Positions 18,601-21,466 of a stretch of 21,466 nucleotides of DNA are shown here, one piece after another. How positions within the stretch are numbered: the first letter of the stretch is position 1; every line of letters begins with the position of its first letter. The stretch covers positions 1 through 21,466 of the forward strand of contig ATSW01006081.1 of NCBI GenBank assembly GCA_000444245.1, written 5' to 3'. This DNA comes from Botryllus schlosseri. Taxonomy: Eukaryota > Chordata > Ascidiacea > Stolidobranchia > Styelidae. The translations under genes and the position numbers were made by a program. Below the pieces are notes generated by a model, which ran no database searches, was not told the DNA's origin, and worked only from the letters and a program-made list of their open reading frames with translations.

Positions 18601-19391
18601 GCTTTTGAAAATTTAGGGCTAGTTATAAATGATGATGCATCTTCAGGTTGGCCAATTGTTATTAGTCACTTTGTTGCATGCAGTTACGGAAGCTATTAAC
18701 TAACGTACCAGCTGAAAATCCGTCCGTCGCGGACAGCTTTGTGGTGTACTCGTAACACAGGTTACAAGCCACTGGATTAAAGCCACTGCTTGTGGTACTG
18801 ACGGTGTCTTATAAATACAGTAAATGCAAAACTAGGTGTTCCTAGTCTCGCTATACGTCACACCTTCGATTGTATCAAAATATGCTATAGAGAGGGTACG
18901 AGTGTCTTTACCTTCCCCGTACGACAGGATCAATGATTGGACAATTTCTAGACTTATAATTTCTCTATTTTTATTTCTTTGCGTCTATAAATAATAAATT
19001 GTCGTTATTGTTTGTTATGACACAGGATTATAAGCAATGCACTGCCTTGTTGCCCAACGGGACAAGCTACCTCTGTCCGGTATGGATATATGTATAAAGA
19101 GCTTACCGATGCGACAAGTGTAATTGAACAACAAAAATATATTCGCGGAAACATTTTCCATTTTAAGAAATATTCCGAGATGCAGTTAGTAAAAGCCTAA
19201 GATACATACCTTTTTGACATCCTGACAATATCTTGTATATTTTGTAGCTTTCAAACGATTTGCATTTGAACGCGAGATCCCATCTATACTCGACCAATAT
19301 CGATTTTTTTCGACACCATAGTAAACCTTCAATCTTGTCGCCGCAAATGCAGGTTTGATATTTTGTGTTCACGCCAGCGTAAAGTCCGTGA
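197..19391 (-). CDS. WSCD1/2-like: WSC-domain sulfotransferase gene (WSCD1/2-like), five exons, 5' end missing
   Basis: Five minus-strand exons (19391-19210, 14635-14437, 11804-11548, 3679-3482, 672-197) join at phases 1, 2, 1 and 1 into about 436 residues ending in TGA. In this numbering WSC1 (second half) is residues 1-54, WSC2 is about 70-155, the 5'-PAPS loop LPGSGNTW is 180-187, the 3'-PAPS motif LIRNPYKA is 246-253, and the C-terminal sulfotransferase region runs to 436. Domain order and spacing follow vertebrate WSCD1/2 (about 575 residues) from the middle of WSC1 onward. From the family: Golgi type II membrane proteins, reported in vertebrates to transfer sulfate from PAPS to sialic acid. 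That substrate is not proven here. Donors are GTATGT, GTAAGC, GTTTGT and GTATGG; acceptors end TCTCAG, TTCACAG, TATACAG, ATTCAG and GCCAG. The start codon, membrane anchor and WSC1 first half were not found. The introns are full of hAT-type elements, but the frame is intact. Confidence 0.88.
717..782 (-). mobile_element. hAT-type terminal fragment
   Basis: Read on the minus strand, this begins CAGGGCAGGGAATCCGGCC followed by CGCGAAGCAATTATGAG. This matches the usual start of hAT elements with CAGGGGTGGGCAA-type ends and the CGGCCCGCG signature. Only one end is visible, so I call a fragment. It lies in the last intron, ending tens of bases before the terminal exon, and may have displaced the original pyrimidine tract. 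Confidence 0.5.
1034..1187. repeat. Tandem repeat of about 40 bp, 3.5 units
   Basis: Units start at 1034, 1086, 1125 and 1166. Each opens with a version of GTCCGAACATACCC and continues to AAACATGATGTCCGAGTAGC. The first unit is longer (about 52 bp), the second and third about 39-41 bp, and the last is partial. Units differ at many positions, so the array is old. It sits in the last intron of the WSCD-like gene. Confidence 0.75.
1375..1769. mobile_element. Short hAT element, 395 bp
   Basis: The left end reads CAGTGAATTCCCAACC; the right end reads AAAAGGTTGGGAACCACTG, its inverted counterpart with one small indel. This is the common CAGTGGTTCCCAACC hAT terminus. Flanking 8-mers are CGGTAGAC (1367-1374) and CAGTAGAT (1770-1777), equal at 6 of 8 positions, as expected for an old 8-bp target duplication. 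The interior (1474-1782) has a 102-codon ORF on the plus strand with no recognisable transposase, so this is a non-autonomous copy. Confidence 0.75.
1780..3365 (+). mobile_element. hAT element, family A copy 1, 1586 bp
   Basis: The termini are TAGGGATGGTGTGAAC and its perfect inverse GTTCACACCATCCCTA. They are flanked by a perfect 8-bp duplication GTAGATAT (1772-1779 and 3366-3373) with T at position 2 and A at 7, as in Ac-like hATs. Inside both ends are many GTGAACC/GGTTCAC motifs in both orientations, likely transposase-binding sites. No transposase ORF is seen; the longest plus-strand ORF is about 70 codons. A stretch at 2011-2628 is absent from copy 2, where the flanking sequence is continuous. 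Copy 1 is therefore either the longer ancestral form or carries an insertion without recognisable TIRs. It lies in the last intron of the WSCD-like gene. Confidence 0.93.
1868..1887. promoter_or_regulatory. Palindrome with two CRE sites and an E-box, inside hAT copy 1
   Basis: ATGACGTCACGTGACGTCAT is a perfect 20-bp palindrome containing two overlapping TGACGTCA (CREB/ATF) sites and a central CACGTG E-box. Copy 3 keeps it with one change (19762-19781: ATGACTTCACGTGACGTCAT). Copy 2 keeps the first CRE at 8081-8096. Conservation at the same place in the family suggests an element function such as a promoter or a transposase or host-factor site. Regulatory activity is inferred only. Confidence 0.5.
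3482..3679 (-). CDS. WSCD1/2-like: Exon: sulfotransferase core with 3'-phosphate motif
   Basis: This 198-bp exon lies between acceptor TATTATATTCAG and donor CAG|GTATGG, phase 1 at both ends. It encodes YLGETSS, then IAVKEHS, then [17 protein letters not shown], then SSHIGHVSE. The family counterparts in WSCD1 are GFKGE, ICVKTHE, AILLIRNPYRSLVAEF and GHLGYA. RNP at model residues 248-250 is the 3'-phosphate-binding motif of the PAPS site. In WSCD1 the position after VK is Thr; here it is Glu (VKEH), a change close to the substrate and cofactor cleft that could affect activity. The preceding intron is nearly 8 kb and holds the densest transposon load of the window. Confidence 0.93.
3683..4115. 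other. Intronic stretch with a hAT-type right end
   Basis: The region ends at 4115 with GCAGATTGGCCACCCCTG, whose reverse complement CAGGGGTGGCCAATCTGC is a typical hAT terminus. No matching left end was found. A minus-strand ORF of 66 codons (3943-3743) encodes an alpha-helical, leucine-rich peptide including [15 protein letters not shown]. It could be a transposase scrap, but I could not assign it to a family. It has no splice phase that would place it in the WSCD-like gene. Confidence 0.35.
4434..4760. repeat. Second hAT-type end and small internal repeats
   Basis: At 4484-4501 the plus strand reads GTGTTGGTGACCCCTG; its reverse complement CAGGGGTCACCAACAC is another common hAT terminus, again without a visible partner. 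Directly after it, GGCAATTGGT occurs in tandem (4507-4532). A direct repeat (about 24 bp) of ACCGGTTGGTATTGAGTCAA type occurs near 4564 and again near 4707. A 106-codon minus ORF spans this low-complexity area and shows no known domain. Confidence 0.35.
4761..5310. other. Intron sequence, nothing recognised
   Basis: About 550 bp of AT-rich sequence inside the large third visible intron. I see no terminal repeats, open frame of note, or RNA gene. Confidence 0.6.
5319..6183. mobile_element. hAT element with TCCGGAATT repeats, 865 bp
   Basis: The ends are TAGGGTTGCCAT and ATGGTAACCCTA (inverted with one mismatch), flanked by a perfect 8-bp duplication GACTAGTG (5311-5318 and 6184-6191). Subterminal GTCCGGAATTT occurs several times at the left end and once near the right end, typical of a widespread hAT group with TCCGG-rich ends. 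Near 5874-5899 the sequence ATAAAAGGTTGGAAACCACTGG looks like the right end of a different hAT, suggesting a nested or captured fragment. No coding capacity is visible. Confidence 0.92.
6350..6513 (-). mobile_element. tRNA-derived SINE
   Basis: Read on the minus strand, the head starts GGCGAGATAGCCCAGTGG and has an A box TAGCCCAGTGG (6506-6496) and a B box GGTTCGAGTCC (6462-6452) at tRNA-like spacing. Beyond the tRNA-like head is an unrelated body (about 90 bp) ending near CTTAAAATAAGC. The segment does not fold as a full tRNA: the 3' acceptor strand does not pair with GGCGAGA and no CCA-side discriminator context or terminator follows. I therefore call a SINE with an internal Pol III promoter rather than a tRNA gene. 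No clear target duplication was found. Confidence 0.75.
6521..7992. other. Intron sequence with little recognisable content
   Basis: About 1.5 kb within the third visible intron. Two overlapping antisense ORFs at 6741-6994 share the same bases and have no domain. At 6868-6885 the string CAGGTGTGCCGCGAG resembles a hAT start, but no partner end is seen. At 7675-7693 TTGTGATT and AATCACAA form an 8-bp hairpin with a 3-base loop. Nothing else stands out. Confidence 0.5.
8001..9113 (+). mobile_element. hAT element, family A copy 2, 1113 bp
   Basis: The left end is GAGGGATGGTGTGAAC (first base changed from T) and the right end GTTCACACCATCCCTA. The flanks are ATGCCAAC (7993-8000) and ATGTCAAC (9114-9121), an 8-bp duplication with one difference. 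It is clearly homologous to copy 1 along its length but lacks copy 1's 2011-2628 segment and contains a nested 175-bp element at 8296. More differences in TIR and TSD than in copy 1 suggest it is older. No transposase ORF is visible. Confidence 0.92.
8296..8470. mobile_element. Nested 175-bp hAT-like MITE with CTCCG repeats
   Basis: The ends TAGTGCGGAGC and GCTCCGCACTA are perfect inverted repeats. The flanking 8-mers ATGGGAAT and ATCGGGAT agree at 6 of 8 positions, and alignment with copy 1 shows that the host element (family A) continues directly across the site. The interior is built of GGTCCGACT, CCGGCTCC and similar motifs. Too small to code. Confidence 0.8.
9122..9805. other. Intron sequence containing one hAT end (9362-9434)
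   Basis: A plus-strand right end reads ATCCGGCCCGCGACGTC and then GACTTTGACACCCCTG to 9434. Its reverse complement CAGGGGTGTCAAAGTC plus the CGGCCCGCGA signature is a classic hAT terminus. An extra GGCCCGCGAG lies at 9372. The left boundary is not visible, so this is a fragment or solo end. The remaining sequence to 9805 holds no recognised feature. Confidence 0.55.
9806..10608. mobile_element. Probable hAT element, 803 bp
   Basis: The left end is CAGTGGCTCCCAAAGTGGG and the right end AAAAAGTTTGGGAAACACTG, inverted with a few mismatches over about 14 bases. G-rich strings near both ends (GCGCCCCCTGAG; CAGGGGGTGGGGGG) are also seen in this hAT group. ATTTATG precedes and ATTTATA follows the element, a near duplication offset by one base, so the target site is only partly supported. 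A 71-codon ORF (10167-10382, plus) has no recognised domain. Confidence 0.65.
10609..11546. other. Intron sequence; weak hAT-like peptide at 10650-10857
   Basis: About 940 bp with no bounded element. The plus-strand frame ending at 10857 includes [20 protein letters not shown], which loosely recalls the TRW.S...ML segment of hAT transposases. The match is short and unsupported by flanking sequence. A 61-codon ORF at 10920-11105 shows nothing. At 11411-11520 there are AT-rich repeats of the type GATAGTTGAATATTGATAG. Confidence 0.35.
11548..11804 (-). CDS. WSCD1/2-like: Exon: end of WSC2 and 5'-PAPS-binding loop
   Basis: This 257-bp exon follows acceptor TTTGTGTTTATACAG and ends at donor GAG|GTTTGT. 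It closes WSC2 with [16 protein letters not shown] (compare C...DRLSVYR in WSCD1) and runs through a linker into [18 protein letters not shown] (model residues 180-197). That is the phosphosulfate-binding loop and following helix of PAPS sulfotransferases. WSCD1 has FPGAGNTWARHLIEHATG in the same place. The next stretch, [12 protein letters not shown], matches the family's FYTGSYYFDGTL. The donor +3 and +4 bases are T rather than A, so it is weaker than the other donors, but the phase-1 join to 3679 restores the conserved Gly before the next GE motif. Confidence 0.92.
11951..12836. mobile_element. hAT element with ATGGCTCT repeats, about 886 bp
   Basis: The left end is CAGTGGTCGGGAACCT and the right end AGGTTCCCGACCACT(A), an almost perfect 15-bp inverted repeat. 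TATGGCTCT recurs just inside both ends, the mark of a common hAT group with AGAGCCATA-rich termini. The flanks ATATAGCG and AATTAGTG agree at only 5 of 8, so the target duplication is decayed or the ends are slightly misplaced. Near 12130 the string CAGTGGCGTATCCAG may be the start of a nested element. No transposase frame is visible. Confidence 0.8.
12885..14071. mobile_element. DNA transposon with perfect 8-bp target duplication, 1187 bp
   Basis: The ends are CAGGGCCGTAAC and GTTACGGGCCTG (inverted, one mismatch in 12) between two copies of CGTCGACT (12877-12884 and 14072-14079). An 8-bp duplication and CAGGG-type ends indicate hAT. The interior is mostly an internal direct duplication plus a C/G-rich block with the 16-bp palindrome CCCCCCAATTGGGGGG at 14030-14045. 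A 153-codon minus ORF (13602-13141) crosses both repeat units, shows no domain and is probably chance. Confidence 0.9.
12894..13472. repeat. Two-unit direct duplication inside the 12885-14071 element
   Basis: Unit 1 runs from AACAGCACTTCGCCAG (12894) to GCTGAGTGAGGTGT (13194). Unit 2 runs from AACAGCACTTCGTCAG (13268) to the same closing motif (13472). Unit 2 is about 96 bp shorter. Shared internal landmarks include CTTGGG(T)C, ATTCATGAT and AATCAGATTTACCGGTAGAG-like strings. The closing part recurs outside the element at about 18550-18630. Confidence 0.75.
14080..14436. other. Intron sequence, nothing recognised
   Basis: About 360 bp between the 12885-14071 element and the WSC2 exon donor. 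Small overlapping ORFs on both strands here are shadows of or read into the exon. No repeat ends are seen. Confidence 0.6.
14437..14635 (-). CDS. WSCD1/2-like: Exon: WSC domain 2, main part
   Basis: This 199-bp exon has a good acceptor (ATGTTTTTCACAG) and donor (T|GTAAGC), entering in phase 1 and leaving in phase 2. The peptide contains [10 protein letters not shown], then CILNCENLG, then KKICICSDF. This reproduces the WSC pattern GC...C...C...G....C.C, with cysteines at model residues 74, 98, 102, 119 and 121. It aligns with WSC2 of WSCD1, which begins YRGCF and reaches ECYCAYP. WSC domains are thought to bind carbohydrate, so this part probably presents or positions glycan substrates rather than catalysing. 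The phase-2 exit is matched only by the acceptor at 11804, which supports the order of exons. Confidence 0.85.
14636..15172. other. Intron sequence upstream of the WSC2 exon
   Basis: This holds the pyrimidine tract and acceptor of the WSC2 exon at its left edge. An 83-codon plus ORF (14840-15091) is hydrophobic at the start but lacks a recognisable family. No transposon ends are seen. Confidence 0.55.
15182..15995. mobile_element. DNA transposon with 9-bp flanking duplication, 814 bp
   Basis: The ends are CAGACTTGGACAACTAGA and, inverted at the right, TCTAGTTGTCCAAGTCTG, 18 bp and perfect. They are flanked by CCTTGTAGA on both sides (15173-15181 and 15996-16004). Nine bases would fit a Mutator-like element; an 8-bp hAT duplication with one chance base is also possible. 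Both arms carry degenerate arrays of TTAGATTAGAATTAGAG. The core includes CGCGGCCCGCGTGG, a GC-rich near-palindrome. No coding region is visible. Confidence 0.85.
16005..16588. other. Intron sequence, no clear feature; may include transposase remnant tail
   Basis: A minus-strand ORF (16281-16030, 83 codons) has no domain. The right part (about 16440-16588) continues, on the minus strand, the sequence interrupted by the 16597-17016 hAT, so it may belong to the broken transposase-like gene described at 17025-17680. Otherwise nothing is recognised. Confidence 0.4.
16597..17016. mobile_element. hAT MITE with CCGATA repeats, 420 bp
   Basis: The ends TAGAGCCCGACCGATAT and ATCGGTCGGGCTCTA are inverted repeats of at least 15 bp. 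They are bordered by a perfect 8-bp duplication GTATATTC (16589-16596 and 17017-17024). Repeated CCGATA/TATCGG motifs inside both ends match a widespread hAT group. It splits an older transposase-like remnant on the minus strand, so it is the younger of the two. Confidence 0.93.
17025..17680 (-). pseudogene. Broken transposase-like gene remnant
   Basis: The minus frame 17680-17411 encodes [19 protein letters not shown] and, further on, PCQHHIIDS. The pattern I.DT.A..TGR.NG...(about 15)..CRHH resembles the core of a family of DNA-transposon-derived proteins common in invertebrate genomes (FDTT..NTG...C.HH). A neighbouring frame continues with [13 protein letters not shown], and further minus-strand frames reach 17025, where a hAT MITE interrupts. 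The reading frame is broken in several places, so it is a dead copy. I recognise the motif pattern from memory and cannot name the superfamily with certainty. Confidence 0.45.
17700..18339. other. AT-rich intron sequence
   Basis: It starts with a strongly AT-rich, partly palindromic block (AATTAATAATTATTTATTAA at 17701). Two ORFs (17801-18019 plus; 18494-18081 minus, 137 codons) show no known domain. The larger one overlaps a hAT relic and looks like chance. A stretch near 17940-18030 ends GTCATAACCCTAG, which may be a decayed transposon end. Confidence 0.45.
18340..18448. mobile_element. Relic of a CCGATA-type hAT
   Basis: GGCCGATATCGATAATCGGG and then TATCGATAAATCGGTCGACC resemble the right arm of the 16597-17016 element (TCGATAATCGGTCGGGCTC). 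No opposite end or target duplication is visible. Probably an older, truncated relative. Confidence 0.4.
18550..18630. repeat. Dispersed copy of the 12885-14071 element's internal repeat
   Basis: The string GATCAGATTCACCGGTAGAG followed by TTGATGGAGGGAGTG, and TTTGAAAATTTAGGGC after it, match the end of the duplicated unit in the 12885-14071 element (AATCAGATTTACCGGTAGAG, GCTGAGTGAGGTGT, CTTGGAAACTGTAGGGC). No TIR is present on either side. Confidence 0.6.
18720..18815 (-). mobile_element. Decayed tRNA-derived SINE
   Basis: On the minus strand AGCAGTGGCTTTAATCC and TGTTACGAGTACACC align with the A-box side (AGTGGTTTAATCC) and B box (GGTTCGAGTCC) of the SINE at 6513-6350 at similar spacing. 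Both boxes have several changes, so Pol III activity is unlikely. No tail or target duplication is defined. Confidence 0.4.
18816..19209. other. Intron sequence after the WSC1 exon donor
   Basis: About 390 bp. Nothing recognised apart from AT-rich runs near 18955-19010. Confidence 0.6.
19210..19391 (-). CDS. WSCD1/2-like: Exon: second half of WSC domain 1
   Basis: This is the first exon visible, 182 bp, entering in phase 2 and leaving in phase 1. The acceptor is a pyrimidine-rich TTTTGTCTCAG and the donor is AAAAAG|GTATGT, which is strong. Translation gives [17 protein letters not shown] near the start, the WSC core usually written as YAG.....C.CG. It is followed by [13 protein letters not shown], which fits the closing C....(L)YKI strand of the domain. 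Cysteines fall at model residues 14, 16, 26, 43 and 58. An in-frame TGA lies just upstream of the acceptor, so the exon cannot extend further. Roughly 25 residues between the CICG motif and the closing strand fit poorly to other WSC domains. A weaker in-frame donor (GAAG|GTTTAC near 19325) would remove them but would also remove the closing strand, so I prefer GTATGT. Confidence 0.75.
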
Positions 19392-19679
19392 CTGAGACAA
19401 AATATATATCAGGCGGGTGGAATGACTTCACCGATTTCAAGCGCATTTCGTTCGTTACCTCTCTCTTAGCGAAAATATTGTGTATATTTCCACCCGTGTA
19501 CAGCCCCACGGATGCTATACAAGTAGCATGCACTCATGGCACATGAAACCAGAGCCTACCTCGGACTCATACCGCGGTATAAATCGAGTCCAATGTTTTA
19601 ATACAAATAATACATGCACGTAAGAGTTATAACCGTGATAAAATTCGTTTGCCACCCTTTTCGGCGCTTTGGACAAAGT
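19392..19679. other. Upstream intron, acceptor side
   Basis: About 290 bp upstream of the WSC1 exon. It contains the acceptor pyrimidine tract TTTTGTCTCAG and an in-frame TGA that bounds the exon. I searched it and the rest of the right flank for the first half of WSC1 (a GC......C...C pattern on the minus strand) and did not find it. Confidence 0.55.
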
Positions 19680-21011
19680 CGTGAACCTCTGTAAGGTTCA
19701 GGTTCGTGTGCACGCGAACGTTTTTGAAAGGCTCTGTCAGTGTGCACGCGAACGTGAACCTATGACTTCACGTGACGTCATCTTGCCAATTGCAAATCCA
19801 CATTTTAGTGAAGTGATATATTGATGTATACACGATACCTAGCGACGACTCAGGACACATTATGCCACAATTTCGAAGTACATACTGACTTTTTAAATTG
19901 AATATATACTATTCAATTGTACATTGAAGTTCTTTACCTCCAAGAAGCTGACTTTTTAAACGATACAAAATATATCAACTGGAGCCATCAAACGCTATAA
20001 AAATCCCATAACATCAATATCTTCCGCTACTTTGCCGACAATTGTTTAACGGTCTAGGCCAGGCCGGGCAATGTATTCGGCTTCTAACTATTGCTACATT
20101 GATATTGAGCAGGGTGTAAAACTGGTTTCTGTACAATTGTATAGTGTATTCATATTGAAATGAACCCGAATATTTTCGGCTGACACTCGTCAGGGGTAAT
20201 CGTCGGCAACTAGTAGAGAATTGGAAGGAACATTGTATATCAACAATCGCATCACAAAATATGACGTCACCAGCACGAAATTAGATCTCAAATAGGAGAG
20301 TGTTCAATATGCTATTTTAAGATGGTACACGTACTCCTTTTGTAGACAAAGCTTGGGCTGACGCATTTTGATAAAGGTCGACTCCAAGGCACATAGATGA
20401 AAGTGTGAGCGGCCCCTTCCGATGACGCGAAATCTGTCGTCTCGATAATTTTTCGCACAAGCAGGATTATCCAGCATGCTACCAACCTTACCCCATAAAC
20501 AAGTTATACAGTATCAAACACCCCAATCGCACGGATTTGGTTTTCATGATACAAAAACATATCAAATTAAGATGGATCCCGTACTCCTGATAACTTTATC
20601 CAACTTGCTACCAATATGACCCCATACACTAGTTATACAGTATCCAACACCTCAATCGCACGGATTTCGTTTTTATGATACAAAACAAAACATATCGAAT
20701 CAAGATGAATCCCGTACTCCTGATAAATATCACATGAAACAGCGATGCATTATTTATATTACATAAATTTCATTCATTAGTTAAATAAGCATCACTCGCT
20801 GACTATGTAGTGTATTTCGTATTTCAATTTGTTAGATTGGCAAGGTGTATGCTCGCTTAGTGTTGATTTTTTATGCTATTTTTTATAGAGTGGTCCGAAG
20901 GAATTTCAACCAAAGATGTTATAATGACGTGAAAAATTGTAATATATGAAAAAGGTTCACAGGGCAGAACCTACCAAAGTTCGTTCGTGAACGTGAAACT
21001 CTAATTTTCTG
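19680..21011 (+). mobile_element. hAT element, family A copy 3, both tips missing
   Basis: Homology to copies 1 and 2 starts at GTGAACCTCTGTAAGGTTCA, just inside where TAGGGATG should be, and ends at TCTGAGG, before the right TIR. No target duplication can be seen. Shared landmarks are the CRE/E-box palindrome (19762-19781), ATGCCACAAT, ATATCAACTGGAGC and the final GGTTCACAGGGCAGAACC. It carries a segment near 19900-19965 bounded by a repeat of CTGACTTTTTAAA, an insertion at about 20140-20465 absent from the others, and a tandem duplication. It is the most decayed copy. Confidence 0.85.
20467..20730. repeat. Tandem duplication of about 129 bp in copy 3
   Basis: Two adjoining units begin TTATCCAGCATGCTACC and TTATCCAACTTGCTACC, continue through ACCCCATA, AGTTATACAGTATC, CAATCGCACGGATTT and end at CCCGTACTCCTGATAA. 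Spacing between matching points is 129 bp. The same sequence is single-copy in family A copies 1 and 2. Confidence 0.85.
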
Positions 21012-21466
21012 AGGCTCCAAGCTCCGGAGCTCATTGATACCGCTGCTCCGGCTCCAACTCCGGCTCGGTAAACTATCGAATAATTCAGTCATGTAGTCAA
21101 TAACTACCGTTGCGCCGGGGGCAGTCGCGCCGAACCGTCATTTTGTGTGGGTATACGCAGTCCTGGGACGTCATAATTAATACCGGCGCTGCGCTTGATC
21201 ACATCAAGCCATACTGTTGACTGTAATCTTGAAATTGTGGGATTGTTCAAGTGTAACTGCGGCAAGCGCAACATGAGCGCATGTCGTTGCCAGAAAATCG
21301 CTTAGTACCAAACACCCAATGGGTTGGAACTCGATGTCGATGGGCTCGTTACGATGCAGTCCGTCCGGTGTCGATCAAGGTTGCAGGAATATAGAAAGCT
21401 TTCCTTCAAGAGAACCGAAGAAACGTAGAACTAGTGCCACAAAGAATCTGGTGCGTATTCAATCAC
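21012..21466. other. Right flank with CTCCGG-rich sequence, otherwise unassigned
   Basis: From 21013, GCTCCAAGCTCCGGAGCTC and CTGCTCCGGCTCCAACTCCG replace the missing right end of copy 3. The motif matches the CTCCG-rich interior of the 8296-8470 MITE, so a related element probably lies here, but TIRs are not clear. The remaining 400 bp are more GC-rich than the introns and hold no ORF longer than about 60 codons and no WSC exon. Confidence 0.4.

Noticed and set aside
19392-21466. First half of WSC domain 1 and the membrane anchor
   Set aside because: I read the minus strand for a GC..C...C pattern and a hydrophobic segment after Met and found neither; they are probably outside the window.

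Overview
This is an intron-rich animal (metazoan) genomic window of about 21.5 kb. No bacterial-style operon, long continuous ORF, rRNA or intact tRNA is visible. The only host gene I can support is on the minus strand and fills most of the window. It has five coding exons, at 19391-19210, 14635-14437, 11804-11548, 3679-3482 and 672-197. Joined in that order, their phases agree at all four junctions and give an open frame of about 436 residues ending in TGA. The product matches the C-terminal three quarters of the WSCD1/WSCD2 family (WSC domain plus PAPS-dependent sulfotransferase; sialate O-sulfotransferases). The order is the second half of WSC domain 1, all of WSC domain 2, the 5'-phosphosulfate loop LPGSGNTW, the 3'-phosphate motif LIRNPY, then the C-terminal sulfotransferase region to the stop. 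The start codon, transmembrane anchor and first half of WSC1 must lie upstream, beyond the right edge or in an exon I could not find.

The introns (about 4.6, 2.6, 7.9 and 2.8 kb) and the region upstream of the first visible exon are packed with short non-autonomous DNA transposons, mostly of hAT type. Several are delimited to the base by terminal inverted repeats (TIRs) and target-site duplications (TSDs). They are 1780-3365 (TSD GTAGATAT), 5319-6183 (GACTAGTG), 12885-14071 (CGTCGACT), 16597-17016 (GTATATTC), 8001-9113 (ATGYCAAC, 7 of 8) and 1375-1769 (6 of 8). One element at 15182-15995 is flanked by a 9-bp repeat (CCTTGTAGA). Two more, at 9806-10608 and 11951-12836, have clear TIRs but poor flanking repeats. 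One family, starting TAGGGATGGTGTGAAC, occurs three times in the same orientation (1780, 8001 and about 19680). It carries a near-terminal palindrome combining two CRE sites and an E-box. A 175-bp hAT-like MITE is nested in the second copy.

There are also a tRNA-derived SINE with A and B boxes at 6513-6350 (minus), a probable relic of a related SINE near 18730, a broken transposase-like remnant at 17680-17025 (minus), and several local tandem repeats. I saw no retroviral, LTR, Polinton or other virus-like element.

The organism is probably an invertebrate, on the basis of its roughly 60% AT content, multi-kilobase introns and load of small hAT elements. A WSCD-type gene with paired WSC domains would suit an invertebrate deuterostome, but the sequence does not settle the phylum. 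Intergenic-looking stretches longer than 300 bp are listed below with what they hold.
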